A DNA stretch of 64,000 bases from Pseudomonas sp. RIT-PI-q (GCF_001297125.1 NZ_LHPC01000017.1:124001-188000), one strand, 5' to 3'. Counted from the first letter of the stretch, positions 1 to 8,818 are shown. Translations and numbers: made by a program. Notes: generated from the sequence alone by a model not told the origin.

Positions 1-435
1 TGCCTTCACCGCAGGCAAAGTAGCATTGCTGGTATGGGCCTTGATATAAGCCACTACGTCATTGAGTTCAGCATCGGATCTCACTATCAACTTGAGCGCT
101 GGCTGTCCTTTTTCCAGGCCCGCAGAAGCATAGGTGCCGCTATGTCGTCCTGAGTCCCCTGCGTATTCCAGGGCAATTTCCGGGACGGGTTGATCGTCTG
201 GTGGGTATGGCAGCCAGACAAATGCAGCATCCTCGCGATTGGGTTGGTCAGTCTGAACAACGACTCCAAGCGCTCCGGCATTGAAGGCGGTGACTTTTGA
301 TCTGACTCGGTCCGGGTTGCCGAACTCCTGGTGAAACCGCTCGATGACCTGATCTTTAAACACTCGACCTTTCCTTTTGCCAATAGAGACGACATTCGCT
401 TGAACATAGTCTTGCGCAGACAGACTTACTGCTAC
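1..435 (-). pseudogene. 5'-disrupted unidentified coding fragment, runs off left edge
   Basis: Reading the minus strand from about 435 to the left edge gives more than 140 codons with no stop and plausible protein composition, including a segment AFNAGALGVVV and another reading DAELNDVVAYIKAHT near the edge. There is no ATG at its upstream end: a stop lies just before it and all three minus frames are closed near 430-485, close to a run of eight T (482-489). The only in-frame initiator-like codon is a GTG near 361. This suggests a frameshifted or truncated gene whose 3' part lies outside the window. I do not recognise the family; the AGALGVVV segment loosely resembles a protease-associated domain but this is not secure. 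Confidence 0.45.
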
Positions 436-542
436 AACTACTGGATTGGTTTGGTCGATACTATGTCGCTAAACCTGAACCTTTTTTTTGCCTCATTCCT
501 CGCCCCTTGTTCAGCAACAAACGTGCTTAAGGTAGAACCGTT

Positions 543-644
543 ATGCGAACCCATTTTGAGATAAGTGATGTCCCTGAACCCAAGACACAACGTGAAGGAA
601 CCACTCACTACATCCCCCTTCAGCAACCGGTGGTAACAGCATGA
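543..644 (+). CDS. small ORF translationally coupled to the amidase
   Basis: This is a 33-codon ORF beginning MRTHFEISDVPEP. It has an AAGG Shine-Dalgarno-like sequence about ten bases before its ATG. Its TGA overlaps the amidase ATG as ATGA, which is typical of translational coupling. The product has no signal peptide or membrane segment and matches no family I know. It could be a genuine small protein, a leader peptide setting amidase translation, or the tail of a decayed gene; the in-frame stop at 528-530 rules out a longer upstream reading frame. Support is the ribosome site and the exact four-base overlap only. Confidence 0.45.
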   Translation: MRTHFEISDVPEPKTQREGTTHYIPLQQPVVTA

Positions 645-2341
645 TCGAGGTCACCGAAGTTTCCATTGCCGAACTGCGTGCGGCGCTCGAAGCCGGCCAG
701 ACAACGTCGGTTGAGCTGGTCCAGGCTTATCTCGCCAGGATCGATGCCTACGACGGTCCCGACACGCCCACCGCCCTCAATGCAGTGGTGGTTCGCAACC
801 CCGAAGCGTTGAAGGAAGCACAGGCCTCCGATGCCCGTCGGACCAAGGGCGAGACGCTGGGGCCGCTGGATGGCATCCCTTACACGGCCAAGGACAGCTA
901 TCTGGTGAAGGGGTTGACGGCAGCCTCTGGAAGTCCCGCTTTCGCCAATCTGATTGCGTATCGCGATGCGTTCACCATCGAACGGCTTCGCGCCGCTGGA
1001 GCAATCTGCCTGGGCAAGACCAACATGCCGCCCATGGCCAACGGCGGCATGCAGCGCGGGGTCTACGGCCGTGCGGAGAGCCCGTACAACGCTGACTATC
1101 TCACCGCACCCTTCGCCTCGGGCTCATCGAACGGCGCAGGGACGGCGACCGCCGCCAGTTTCGCGGCATTCGGCCTGGCTGAAGAAACCTGGTCGAGCGG
1201 ACGCGGTCCGGCATCGAACAATGGTCTGTGCGCTTATACGCCTTCGCGCGGTGTGATCTCGGTGCGCGGGAACTGGCCGCTGACGACGACGATGGACGTT
1301 GTCGTGCCGTTTGCCAGAACCATGGCCGATCTGCTCGAAGTGCTCGATGTGGTGGTCGCGGAAGATCCCGACACCCGCGGCGATCTGTGGCGACTGCAAC
1401 CCTGGGTGCCGATTCCGAGTGTCGCATCGGTGCGCCCCGCGTCCTATCAGGAACTCGCCGCGAAGCCCGAGGCACTTGTCGGAAAGCGTCTCGGCGTGCC
1501 CCGCATGTACATCAATGCGGACCCCGAGGCCGGTACGTCTGAATCGCCGGGTATCGGTGGTCCGACGGGCCAGCGGATTATCACTCGCCCTTCGGTGATC
1601 GGGCTCTGGGAAGAGGCTCGCAAGGCACTTGAAGCCGCCGGTGCGGAAGTGGTCGAAGTGGATTTCCCGCTGGTCTCCAATTGCGAGGGTGATCGTCCCG
1701 GTGCGCCGACCGTGTTTACCCGTGGCCTGGTGTCGAAAGAGTTCCTGCATCATGAGTTGTGGGACCTGTCGGCCTGGGCGTTCGATGATTTTCTGCGGGC
1801 CAATGGCGATCCCAAATTGAATCGCCTGGCGGACGTCGACGGACCGCTGATTTTCCCCCACGACCCGGGGACGCTTCCCAACCGTGAGGACGACCTTGCG
1901 GCCGGCATGGACGAGTATGTGAAGATGGCCCAGCGCGGCATTACGCCGTGGGACCAGATCACCACGGTGCCTGACGGCCTGCGCGGGCTTGAACAGACCC
2001 GGCGCATTGATCTTGAGGACTGGATGGATCGGCTCGGGCTCGATGCGGTGCTGTTCCCGACGGTGGCCGATGTTGGCCCGGCGAATGCCGATGTCGATCC
2101 GGCGTCTGCGGATATTGCGTGGAGTAACGGCGTGTGGGTCGCTAATGGCAACCTTGCGATCCGGCACTTGGGCGTTCCTACGGTCACGGTGCCGATGGGT
2201 GTCATGCCCGATATCGGTATGCCTGTGGGGCTGACATTTGCTGGGCGTGCCTATGACGATTCGACGCTGCTGCGCTTTGCTTCGGCGTTTGAGGCGACTG
2301 GTTCGAAGCGATTGATTCCGCCTCGGACGCCTGTGCTGTAG
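641..2341 (+). CDS. amidase-signature family amidase
   Basis: A 566-residue amidase-signature hydrolase, predicted to cleave a C-N amide bond of an unknown small substrate in the cytoplasm; no signal peptide is visible. The Ser-cisSer-Lys triad can be placed: Lys84 in GIPYTAKDS, cis-Ser162 in SGSSNG and nucleophile Ser186 in TWSSGRGPA. The 24-residue spacing of the two serines matches the family. The nucleophile loop differs from the common DTGGSIR form, which suggests a divergent subfamily. The length is within the usual 450-570 range. The ATG overlaps the stop of a small upstream ORF. Composite repeats follow directly, so this gene ends its transcription unit. The natural substrate cannot be told from sequence. 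Confidence 0.88.
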   Translation: MIEVTEVSIAELRAALEAGQTTSVELVQAYLARIDAYDGPDTPTALNAVVVRNPEALKEAQASDARRTKGETLGPLDGIPYTAKDSYLVKGLTAASGSPAFANLIAYRDAFTIERLRAAGAICLGKTNMPPMANGGMQRGVYGRAESPYNADYLTAPFASGSSNGAGTATAASFAAFGLAEETWSSGRGPASNNGLCAYTPSRGVISVRGNWPLTTTMDVVVPFARTMADLLEVLDVVVAEDPDTRGDLWRLQPWVPIPSVASVRPASYQELAAKPEALVGKRLGVPRMYINADPEAGTSESPGIGGPTGQRIITRPSVIGLWEEARKALEAAGAEVVEVDFPLVSNCEGDRPGAPTVFTRGLVSKEFLHHELWDLSAWAFDDFLRANGDPKLNRLADVDGPLIFPHDPGTLPNREDDLAAGMDEYVKMAQRGITPWDQITTVPDGLRGLEQTRRIDLEDWMDRLGLDAVLFPTVADVGPANADVDPASADIAWSNGVWVANGNLAIRHLGVPTVTVPMGVMPDIGMPVGLTFAGRAYDDSTLLRFASAFEATGSKRLIPPRTPVL

Positions 2342-2355
2342 CTTTTGAACGCCAA

Positions 2356-2770
2356 GATACGTTTGGGGTGGGATTGGGGCATATCCGTTGCTGCGGTAAC
2401 GGCGGCTGGTGGTTTCGCTCTACGCCTGCGTTCGGCCTCTGGGGAAGGGGCGGCAGATCTGAAGCAACAGCAAAGCAACGGCAAGATCAACAGATCGCAG
2501 CCTTCGGCAGCTCCTACAGGTGTACGCAATCCCCTGTAGGAGCTGGCTTGCCAGCGAAGGACTCAAAGACGCCACGTTTATCCTGTTGAAAGCCGTCATC
2601 GTTAACGACCTTCGCTGGCAAGCCAGCTCCTACAGGTCGTGCGTTAGCTCGCGTTCAGCTTTTGATTTTGACGCACCGCCCCTTCACGCCCTGAGCCTGT
2701 CCGTCAACCTGTGACCACCTCCATCGGCGCCGCAACCACAAAAACGGATACACCCCCAAACCCCCGGCCA
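2356..2770. repeat. composite repeat island I (short form)
   Basis: The 440 bases between the amidase and the porin hold no convincing gene. They begin with a GGGGCATATCCGTTGCTGCGG module, continue with CGCCTGCGTTCGGCCTCTGG and an AAGCAACGGCAAGATCAA stretch, contain REP sequences (about 2493-2520 and the pair at 2532-2636), then TTTTGATTTTGACGCACCGCC, and end in ACGGATACACCCCCAAAC. The same modules recur in the same order at 9106-9905, where extra DNA lies between the first two. The outer ends of the island are roughly inverted copies of one another. Confidence 0.75.
2532..2636. repeat. REPIN (inverted REP pair)
   Basis: Two copies of a CTGTAGGAGCTGGCTTGC-type REP palindrome face each other about 50 bases apart, the usual REPIN arrangement in fluorescent pseudomonads. 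It lies inside composite island I. It carries no coding capacity and could form a large hairpin in a transcript reading through. Confidence 0.85.
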
Positions 2771-2781
2771 GCCCCGGTCGA

Positions 2782-4107
2782 TTACAACAACGACAGCGTG
2801 TAGTTGATGATAAAGCGATTCTGATCCACGTTGCGCCCAGCGTCAGTATTCGACTTACCATTGCGCAAGCTAAAACCAACGCCTTTGAGCGCGCCCGATT
2901 GCAGCACGTAATCCAGCGTCATATCACGCTCCCACTCAGACTGATCCGCCGCGTTCCGGGCTTTGATGTCCGTCCCCTTCAAATACGCGATAGTGGCTTT
3001 CAAACCCGGTATGCCCAAAGGCGCAAAGTCATAGCTGTACTGACCGAAATTGGTCTGCTCACCCGCACGCGCAAAGCTCTGGATCATGCGGTCGGTGGGC
3101 AGGTAAACGCTGCCGCCGCCCGCGCCTTTATCGACCAGGCTGCCCTGATTGGGCTGGACGAAATTGCTGCCATCCCCCACTTGCTGATGCCCCAGCGACA
3201 CCGCGTGACCACTGTTGGCATAGGTGATCATCGCCACCCAGGTGTTGTTGTCGATTTCACCATTGTCGTCATCGGTGTAACCCGAGACCCGATAACCTTG
3301 GGCCCTGCCCGCAGCGGAGCTGTTTGCACCGGTTGACGTGGTGCGAAAGTAACGCAGGTCGGTGGTAAAGGAGCTTTTGCCGTCGATGGGCAGAACGTGG
3401 GTCAGGCCAAAGAAGTTCTGGTTGTAGAAGTCTTCCAATTGCGCGAAATAATACTGAGCCTTCAGGTCCTTGGTGAGGTTGTAGTCACCCCCGGCGAAGT
3501 AGAACTTGTTGCTGTCCTGAGTGCTGCCCGCCACCGACAGACCGGTGCGATCAGTCGAGGCGCGACCGACCGCATGCTCAAGCACACCACTCGTTAACAT
3601 CAGGCCATCGATGTCGTTCGAGGTGACCTGCGCACCGGTGAACGATTGCGGCAATACACGGGCATCGTTCGACAGCAGGATCGGCAGTTTGGGCAGCAGC
3701 GTGCCGTAGCGGAACTCGGTCTTCGCGATACGCATCTTCGCGGTGGGGCCGAAACTGCTCCAGGCATCAGCCGCACCGTCGCCGTCAGTCGGGATCATGC
3801 CGCTACCGACGTGGCGGCCGGCACCGCTGTCCAATGTAACGCCAAGCAGAGCCTGTGCATCGAGCCCGAACCCGACCGGGCCTTGAGTAAATCCGGACTC
3901 ATAGCGCAGCACAAAACCCTGCGCGGCTTCCTCGGTTTTCGAAGGATCAGCGCTGCCGTCGCGGTTATCGCTGTTGAAATACAAGGTACGCATCGAGAGG
4001 CTGGCTTTGCTGTCTTCCAGAAAACCATGCGCGACAGAGTCTGCTGCCTGTGCGCACAGCGAACCGGTGGCCAGCAAAAATGCGGTGGGGATTGCTCGCT
4101 TCAACAT
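2782..4107 (-). CDS. OprD-family outer-membrane porin
   Basis: A 441-residue outer-membrane porin of the OprD/OccD-OccK family, which in Pseudomonas gives substrate-specific uptake of small carboxylates or amino acids. Residues 1-21 form a signal peptide ending in AQA. The mature part begins with the typical ADSVAHGFLEDSKASLSMRT region and shows alternating beta-strand segments, including RDMTLDYVLQSG near the end. The start at 4107 is chosen because GGAG precedes it and the signal peptide begins there; an upstream in-frame extension has no such support. It lies 159 bases downstream of a GntP-type permease on the same strand, so a shared gluconate-like substrate is plausible but inferred. Confidence 0.9.
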   Translation of the reverse strand: MLKRAIPTAFLLATGSLCAQAADSVAHGFLEDSKASLSMRTLYFNSDNRDGSADPSKTEEAAQGFVLRYESGFTQGPVGFGLDAQALLGVTLDSGAGRHVGSGMIPTDGDGAADAWSSFGPTAKMRIAKTEFRYGTLLPKLPILLSNDARVLPQSFTGAQVTSNDIDGLMLTSGVLEHAVGRASTDRTGLSVAGSTQDSNKFYFAGGDYNLTKDLKAQYYFAQLEDFYNQNFFGLTHVLPIDGKSSFTTDLRYFRTTSTGANSSAAGRAQGYRVSGYTDDDNGEIDNNTWVAMITYANSGHAVSLGHQQVGDGSNFVQPNQGSLVDKGAGGGSVYLPTDRMIQSFARAGEQTNFGQYSYDFAPLGIPGLKATIAYLKGTDIKARNAADQSEWERDMTLDYVLQSGALKGVGFSLRNGKSNTDAGRNVDQNRFIINYTLSLL

Positions 4108-4266
4108 ACGGTGCTCCAGTGTTTTTATCTTTTTTATGAGTTTTAAACGACCGCTATCCGCCACTGGCACCCAACACCGGCGCGCACAATGACGCGCCCG
4201 ATGGGTGACCATGAGCATTGAATTTCGCAAGCGATCGGAGTGTTCGAGCGGTTAACGCTCTATGAG

Positions 4267-5616
4267 CTAAATCAGGTAAGAGAGGCCCACGGTCAGACCG
4301 AAAGCGACGACCGAGATGATGGTTTCGAGTACCGTCCAGGTCTTGAAGGTCTGGGCGACGGTCATGTTGAAATACTCTTTTATCAACCAGAAACCACCGT
4401 CGTTGACGTGGGAAAAAATCACCGAGCCCGCGCCCGTCGCCAGCACCAGCAACTCCGGATGCGGATAGCCCAACCCCACGGCCACCGGCGCGACAATCCC
4501 CGAGGCGGTGGTCATGGCCACCGTCGCGGAACCGGTGGCGATGCGCATCAACGCGGCGAACAGCCAGCCCATCAACAGCGGCGACAAGTGAAAGACCTGG
4601 GCCAGGCTGACGATCTGGTCGGTGACGCCGGCGTCCACCAGAATCCGGTTCAAGCCGCCGCCCGCGCCGACCAGCAAGGTGATGCTGGCGGTCGGGGCCA
4701 GGCATTCGTTGGTGAACTTGAGGATCGATTCGCGGTTGAAACCCTGGGCCAGGCCGAGGGTCCAGAAGCTCAGCAGGGTCGCCAGCAGCAAGGCAATCAC
4801 CGAGTTGCCGATGAACAACAGAAACTGGTTGAAACCGCTGCCCGGCGTGGAAATCAGGTTGGCCCAGCCGCCGATCAGCATCAGCACCACCGGCAACAGA
4901 ATGGTCGCCATGGTGATGCCGAAACCCGGCAGGCTGTCGCGCGGTTCGCGGTCGAGAAACTGCCGCTCCAGCGGGTTCTCCGCCGGCAGTTGAATGCGCG
5001 GCACGATGAACTTGGCGTACAAGGGACCGGCGATGATCGCGGTCGGAATCCCGATCAGAATCGCGTAGAGCAAGGTCTGCCCCACGGACGCCTGATAGAC
5101 CTGCACCGCCAGCATCGCCGCCGGGTGCGGCGGCACCAACGCATGCACCACCGAAAGCCCGGCGACCATCGGCAAGCCGACCATCAGAATCGACACGCCG
5201 ACGCGCCGCGCCACGGTAAAGGCGATCGGCACCAGCAGCACAAAACCGACTTCGAAGAACAGCGGCAGGCCAACCAGGAAGGCGATGCAGACCATCGCCC
5301 AATGCGCGTTTTTCTCGCCGAAGCGGGCGATCAAGGTCCGCGCCACCTGCTCGGCGCCCCCGGACTCGGCCATCATCTTGCCGAGCATGGTGCCCAGCGC
5401 CACCACCAGCGCGATGTGCCCCAGGGTCTTGCCGACGCCGGCCTCATACGCGCCGACCACCCCGGACGCCGGCATCCCGGCGAGCAAGGCCAGGCCGATG
5501 GAGACCAGGGTAATCACAATGAACGGATTGAGTCGGTAACGGGCGATCAGCACGATCAGCGCAATGATGGCGATGGCGGCATACACCAGCAGCCAATAGC
5601 CGAAGGACAGGGTCAT
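4267..5616 (-). CDS. GntP-family gluconate:H+ symporter
   Basis: A 449-residue inner-membrane permease of the GntP family, which imports gluconate or related sugar acids with protons. The hydrophobic pattern fits about 12-14 membrane segments, and family-like stretches such as VGLPLFFEVGFVLLVP, LVPPHPAA and HVNDGGFWLIKEYF are present. GAGGAG lies just upstream of the ATG at 5616, which fixes the start. The OprD-family porin follows on the same strand, giving a possible inner plus outer membrane uptake pair. No gluconate kinase or GntR regulator is nearby, so the true substrate may be another hydroxy acid. Confidence 0.92.
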   Translation of the reverse strand: MTLSFGYWLLVYAAIAIIALIVLIARYRLNPFIVITLVSIGLALLAGMPASGVVGAYEAGVGKTLGHIALVVALGTMLGKMMAESGGAEQVARTLIARFGEKNAHWAMVCIAFLVGLPLFFEVGFVLLVPIAFTVARRVGVSILMVGLPMVAGLSVVHALVPPHPAAMLAVQVYQASVGQTLLYAILIGIPTAIIAGPLYAKFIVPRIQLPAENPLERQFLDREPRDSLPGFGITMATILLPVVLMLIGGWANLISTPGSGFNQFLLFIGNSVIALLLATLLSFWTLGLAQGFNRESILKFTNECLAPTASITLLVGAGGGLNRILVDAGVTDQIVSLAQVFHLSPLLMGWLFAALMRIATGSATVAMTTASGIVAPVAVGLGYPHPELLVLATGAGSVIFSHVNDGGFWLIKEYFNMTVAQTFKTWTVLETIISVVAFGLTVGLSYLI

Positions 5617-5840
5617 GCGGTACTCCTCGAGAGGGTCACGTCGAAAATTTGTGAAACTCTTAAAACATTTCGAGGCGTGATTATCAAACGAGGCGAAAGT
5701 AATTTTCGTAGAGGGATAAGGGTTGTCGCACAGAGGCATGGGCAGTCGTGGTTTTTGAAACTCGGTCAGGCGGATTTACATCATCTCTGCCCCGCTCGGT
5801 CAGGTCCGAGAAGCGATATTTCAGCCGCAATGCCTACTTT

Positions 5841-5971
5841 GTAGCAGCTGGCGAAGCCTGCGTTCGGCTGCGCAGCAGTCGTAAAATCAGCCAACGCGGT
5901 CCGTCAGACCCACCGGGTTTTCAGGATTCACGACTGCTGCGCAGCCGAACGCAGCCTTCGGCAGCTGCTAC
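5841..5971. repeat. REPIN, GTAGCAGCTG class
   Basis: An inverted pair of REP sequences, GTAGCAGCTGGCGAAGCCTG... and its partner ending CGGCAGCTGCTAC, occupies much of the 372-base gap upstream of the GntP gene. Both halves contain the CGTTCGGCTGCGCAGCAGTCGT motif type. No gene is seen in the rest of the gap. Confidence 0.85.
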
Positions 5972-5988
5972 ACCGGTTGTGTTATGGC

Positions 5989-6303
5989 TTAAATGGATGC
6001 CCACTTTTGCCCGAGGGTTTCCAGACCGGCCTTTTGCAGATCCTCCGGGCTCAGCACAATGCGAAATTTGCAGGTGGCGTTGAAGTTGAGAAAAAAGGGT
6101 TCGGCAAAAGCGGGGATATCGGATGAGTCTTGTACGTCGACCAGAAAGATCCCGCCGCGCCTACCATCCTGCTCGGTAAAGTACACCGCCTCCGGTTTGA
6201 TGCTTACCAGGATGCGCTCAATAACCTCGCCCACCGTCCCGGCTTTGATCAGGGAGTTGAAGGGCTCATTAGGGCATTCGACCATCAGTAACATCTTCAT
6301 CAT
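5989..6303 (-). CDS. conserved hypothetical, DUF3303-like small protein
   Basis: A 104-residue soluble protein beginning MMKMLLMVECPNEPFNSL and containing IKPEAVYFTEQDGRRGG and FLVDVQDSSDIPAFAEPFFLNF. This pattern fits a ferredoxin-like fold of the DUF3303 type, small proteins reported across Pseudomonas with no proven function. No signal peptide or metal-binding cluster is visible. It is monocistronic, with a REPIN just beyond its 3' end and the divergent repeat-protein gene some 330 bases upstream. The family assignment is from recall of the sequence pattern and is moderate. Confidence 0.7.
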   Translation of the reverse strand: MMKMLLMVECPNEPFNSLIKAGTVGEVIERILVSIKPEAVYFTEQDGRRGGIFLVDVQDSSDIPAFAEPFFLNFNATCKFRIVLSPEDLQKAGLETLGQKWASI

Positions 6304-6635
6304 GGCATCCTCTATTCAACGTACAACCCTGTAGGCCGCCGGCCAAATAGTCGACAACTCTTGCGGTGCGTGTCGTCAAGAATAGCGAAACGTGAGCCAA
6401 CCCTCGGGCAGGGTTACGGGCGGTCGTGAAGCAGTTTCGGAGGCAGGGTTGTCGACCTATACTGCTTCAGTTGGTTTTCCGCGCGTCATGTAATACGTCG
6501 ACACCCGTGCGCCTGTGCGGTGCACCCGTGCCAATCGTCAACGTATGTAATCCCGAGCCGAATGAATCGTGTTGCCAGGATCAGATGATGGGCTGTGCTC
6601 GATTGTTTCGTGACCAACGGGTGCTGGAGAAGATC
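6304..6635. other. intergenic region without recognised gene
   Basis: This 332-base gap separates the divergent small DUF3303-like gene and the tandem-repeat protein. A forward reading frame runs through part of it into the repeat gene but lacks a ribosome site and protein-like composition. It presumably carries both promoters; I see no clear operator. Confidence 0.4.
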
Positions 6636-7292
6636 ATGAAACTCAAGTTTTTTTCAGGTGTTGCACTCGCAGTCGCGGCAACGGTCGTCATGCCAACTGT
6701 CCTGACGGGTGCCTGGGCTGGAAATGTCCCTGCGGTGGCATCGGACGGCGCTGATCATGTGGGTGCCGGTCAGGTTGCCTCCGATGGCGCCGATCATGTC
6801 GGCGCGGGTCAGGTGGCCTCCGATGGCGCCGATCATGTCGGTGCCGGTCAGGTGGCCTCCGATGGCGCCGATCATGTCGGTGCCGGTCAGGTGGCTTCTG
6901 ATGGCGCCGATCATGTCGGTGCCGGTCAGGTGGCTTCTGATGGCGCCGATCATGTCGGCGCGGGTCAGGTGGCTTCTGATGGCGCCGATCATGTCGGCGC
7001 GGGTCAGGTGGCCTCCGATGGTTCCGATCATGTCGGTGCCGGTCAGGTCGCCTCCGATGGCGCCGATCATGTCGGCGCGGGTCAGGTGGCTTCTGATGGC
7101 TCCGATCATGTCGGTGCCGGTCAGGTGGCTTCTGATGGTTCCGATCGCATAGGCGCCAATCGACTGGCAGCCGATGGCTCTGAACGTGTGGGCGCCTCTC
7201 GTCTCGCGTATGCATCTCGCGTTGGCGTGGGCTCGGATAGAGTCGCGTCCGATGCCATGAGCGGCAGCTACACGGACCAGTTCAATAGATAA
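6636..7292 (+). CDS. exported 13-residue tandem-repeat protein
   Basis: A 218-residue exported protein of unknown function. Residues 1-29 form a clear signal peptide ending near TGAWAG. The mature protein is almost wholly a tandem array of a 13-residue unit, VASDGADHVGAGQ: ten near-identical copies, then two diverged ones (VASDGSDRIGANR, LAADGSERVGASR), then a degenerate tail ending SGSYTDQFNR. The start is set by GGAG before the ATG and by the signal peptide; a longer upstream reading frame is not supported. Histidine and aspartate recur at a fixed spacing, which could bind metal or cations, though this is inference. The diverged units resemble those in the exported protein at 28887. Confidence 0.85.
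   Translation: MKLKFFSGVALAVAATVVMPTVLTGAWAGNVPAVASDGADHVGAGQVASDGADHVGAGQVASDGADHVGAGQVASDGADHVGAGQVASDGADHVGAGQVASDGADHVGAGQVASDGADHVGAGQVASDGSDHVGAGQVASDGADHVGAGQVASDGSDHVGAGQVASDGSDRIGANRLAADGSERVGASRLAYASRVGVGSDRVASDAMSGSYTDQFNR
6735..7202 (+). repeat. twelve-unit 39-bp tandem repeat in coding DNA
   Basis: Twelve in-frame 39-bp units lie head to tail. Units 1-10 are nearly identical in DNA as well as protein, while units 11 and 12 have diverged. The near-identity suggests recent expansion or homogenisation, so copy number probably varies between strains. Confidence 0.95.
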
Positions 7293-7370
7293 TCTCAGTC
7301 GTCACGCAAGGATGGAGCATTGCGCTTCACCCTTGCGCTGACAGAAACCGTTTAGGCGTCGAGCGCCCGC

Positions 7371-7787
7371 TCAGACCAGGTTGATCTCGACGTTGATGTT
7401 GCCCCGCGTGGCTTTCGAGTACGGACACAGTTCGTGCCCTTTATCCACCAGCGCCCGAGCCGTTTCGCGATCCATCCCCGGCAGGCTGATGTTGAGGCGA
7501 GCCTGCACGAGGTAGCCGCCTGCGTTCGTGCCCAGGTCAACTTCGGCGTCAATGCTCAGGTCCGACGGAAGCTTGATCTTCATTTGACCGGCCGCCACCT
7601 GCAATGCACCGATGAAACAGGCGGACCAACCGGTGGCGAACAACTGCTCAGGATTGGTGCCATCGCCCGGGGCGCCAGGGGATGAAAGCTTGACGTCGAG
7701 ACGACCATCGGAGCTGCGTGATGCGCCATCCCGCCCGCCCGTGGTATGGACCTTGGCGGTGTAAAGTACTTTGTCGAGTTGCTTCAT
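7371..7787 (-). CDS. ohr: organic hydroperoxide resistance protein Ohr
   Basis: A 138-residue Ohr/OsmC-family thiol peroxidase that reduces organic and fatty-acid hydroperoxides in the cytoplasm using lipoylated partners. The two catalytic cysteines are Cys57 (in FATGWSACF) and Cys121 (in GHELCPYSKATRGN). The family's active-site Arg and Glu correspond to Arg19 and Glu47 (NPEQLF). The length is exactly usual for Ohr rather than OsmC. The gene stands alone here; the MarR-type repressor OhrR, often adjacent in other bacteria, is not in this neighbourhood. Confidence 0.95.
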   Translation of the reverse strand: MKQLDKVLYTAKVHTTGGRDGASRSSDGRLDVKLSSPGAPGDGTNPEQLFATGWSACFIGALQVAAGQMKIKLPSDLSIDAEVDLGTNAGGYLVQARLNISLPGMDRETARALVDKGHELCPYSKATRGNINVEINLV

Positions 7788-8340
7788 GATGATCTCCTGA
7801 TTGAAATTGCAAAAAACTGGCTTTAAAACGCATCCGATCAGCGTCGGATGATTTAAAGAGGTCGTTTATTCAACTCAGGTGAACCAGAAAACCGCCTGCT
7901 CATCGGATCAGGCTCGGTTTCACCGCATGCGTGACAATTTCGACCAGCCCATCTTGCTCGATGGAACGACGCAGAAGCGGACTGGATCTCTCAATATAGA
8001 CGTCGTTGCTCGACAACGTGGCCCTGGCCGCCAGCCGGACCGGGAGCCGATTGTTCGGCGGGGATCACTGATTGATGAGGTTATCGATATCGACAGCAAT
8101 ACAGACATAAATAACAACGATATATAAATACTCAGCACTTCAACGTTACACACAGTGTTTCAACAAAGAGACACTTGTATAGTGTTCCATCCATAAGCGC
8201 GTCAACCGCCTGTCTGACACTTGGGGCCACCATGCATACTTTTAGAATAACTACGGATAGCATGCGCGCCGCGTTTCCCTCGGCATCACCCAGTTGACCA
8301 AAGAGTCAGCAAACTAAGGAAATCCCAACAACTACAAGCC
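7788..8340. other. AT-richer intergenic stretch, no assignable gene
   Basis: About 550 bases upstream of ohr carry no convincing coding region. Overlapping short ORFs on both strands lack ribosome sites and protein-like composition. The segment around 8080-8180 is AT-rich and contains an imperfect inverted repeat, AGTGTTTC (8154-8161) with GAGACACT (8168-8175). A 21-codon ORF beginning MHTFRITTDSMRAAF starts at 8232 and may belong to a decayed version of the next gene. Confidence 0.4.
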
Positions 8341-8628
8341 TTGCAGAGAACCCAATTGCGCGACGATTATGCAATTAATCAAGTCGGTGGTCTGGCGTGC
8401 GTTTATCTATCGACGACAGAACACTTCCAGCTCGACTGTTTTATCAGCCAATACATACAAACCCGAAACCTGCGTTCAATTCTCGATATCAACAATCTCC
8501 TGCGTTCTACCCTCAAAGGCTATCCGGGCAAACCTCCGGTCATGGTCAACGAGCTGAACGCCTGGATCGACAAAACCTTGGGTTATCGGGCCGAACACCC
8601 TGATTTCGTGTCGCTGGAAGACGTTTGA
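8341..8628 (+). CDS. hypothetical protein, possibly a 5'-degraded gene
   Basis: The reading frame codes for about 95 residues that look protein-like, with CVYLSTTEHFQLDCFISQ in the middle and VNELNAWIDKTLGYRAEHP near the end. The frame is open from 8251 but has no ATG; TTG at 8341 is the only reasonable initiator upstream of the conserved-looking part and has no well-spaced ribosome site. A short ATG-started frame just upstream would join with one frameshift. It may be a pseudogene or a gene with a weak start. I do not recognise a family. Confidence 0.4.
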   Translation: MQRTQLRDDYAINQVGGLACVYLSTTEHFQLDCFISQYIQTRNLRSILDINNLLRSTLKGYPGKPPVMVNELNAWIDKTLGYRAEHPDFVSLEDV

Positions 8629-8818
8629 AACGATGCGCGGGGACTGTTCAGCAAAAGAACTGAACGAACCTGAAGTCGGCACACTCTCAATAGCAGAGGC
8701 TCATTGAGCCTCGTGTTTTTTCAGCTTTCGTATTTCGGCACGTTGTTTGCGCCGCAGTTTTCTCTGAGTTCCCTATTCGACTATTGAGCCCATGTCCTGC
8801 CGACGTCTGGAGGAATAT

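Noticed and set aside
4240..5844. Long plus-strand frame of 534 codons opposite the GntP gene
   Set aside because: It is rich in Gln, His, Arg and Asp as expected for the antisense of a membrane protein, has no ribosome site, and the minus-strand permease is clear.
6735..7202. Possible CRISPR-like array
   Set aside because: Units are contiguous 39-bp coding repeats without unique spacers.
6654..7215. Minus-strand and alternate plus-strand frames across the tandem repeats
   Set aside because: All three-base-periodic repeats open several frames; only the plus frame has a signal peptide and ribosome site.
7879..8153. Overlapping short ORFs on both strands upstream of ohr
   Set aside because: Neither has a ribosome site or a protein-like profile.
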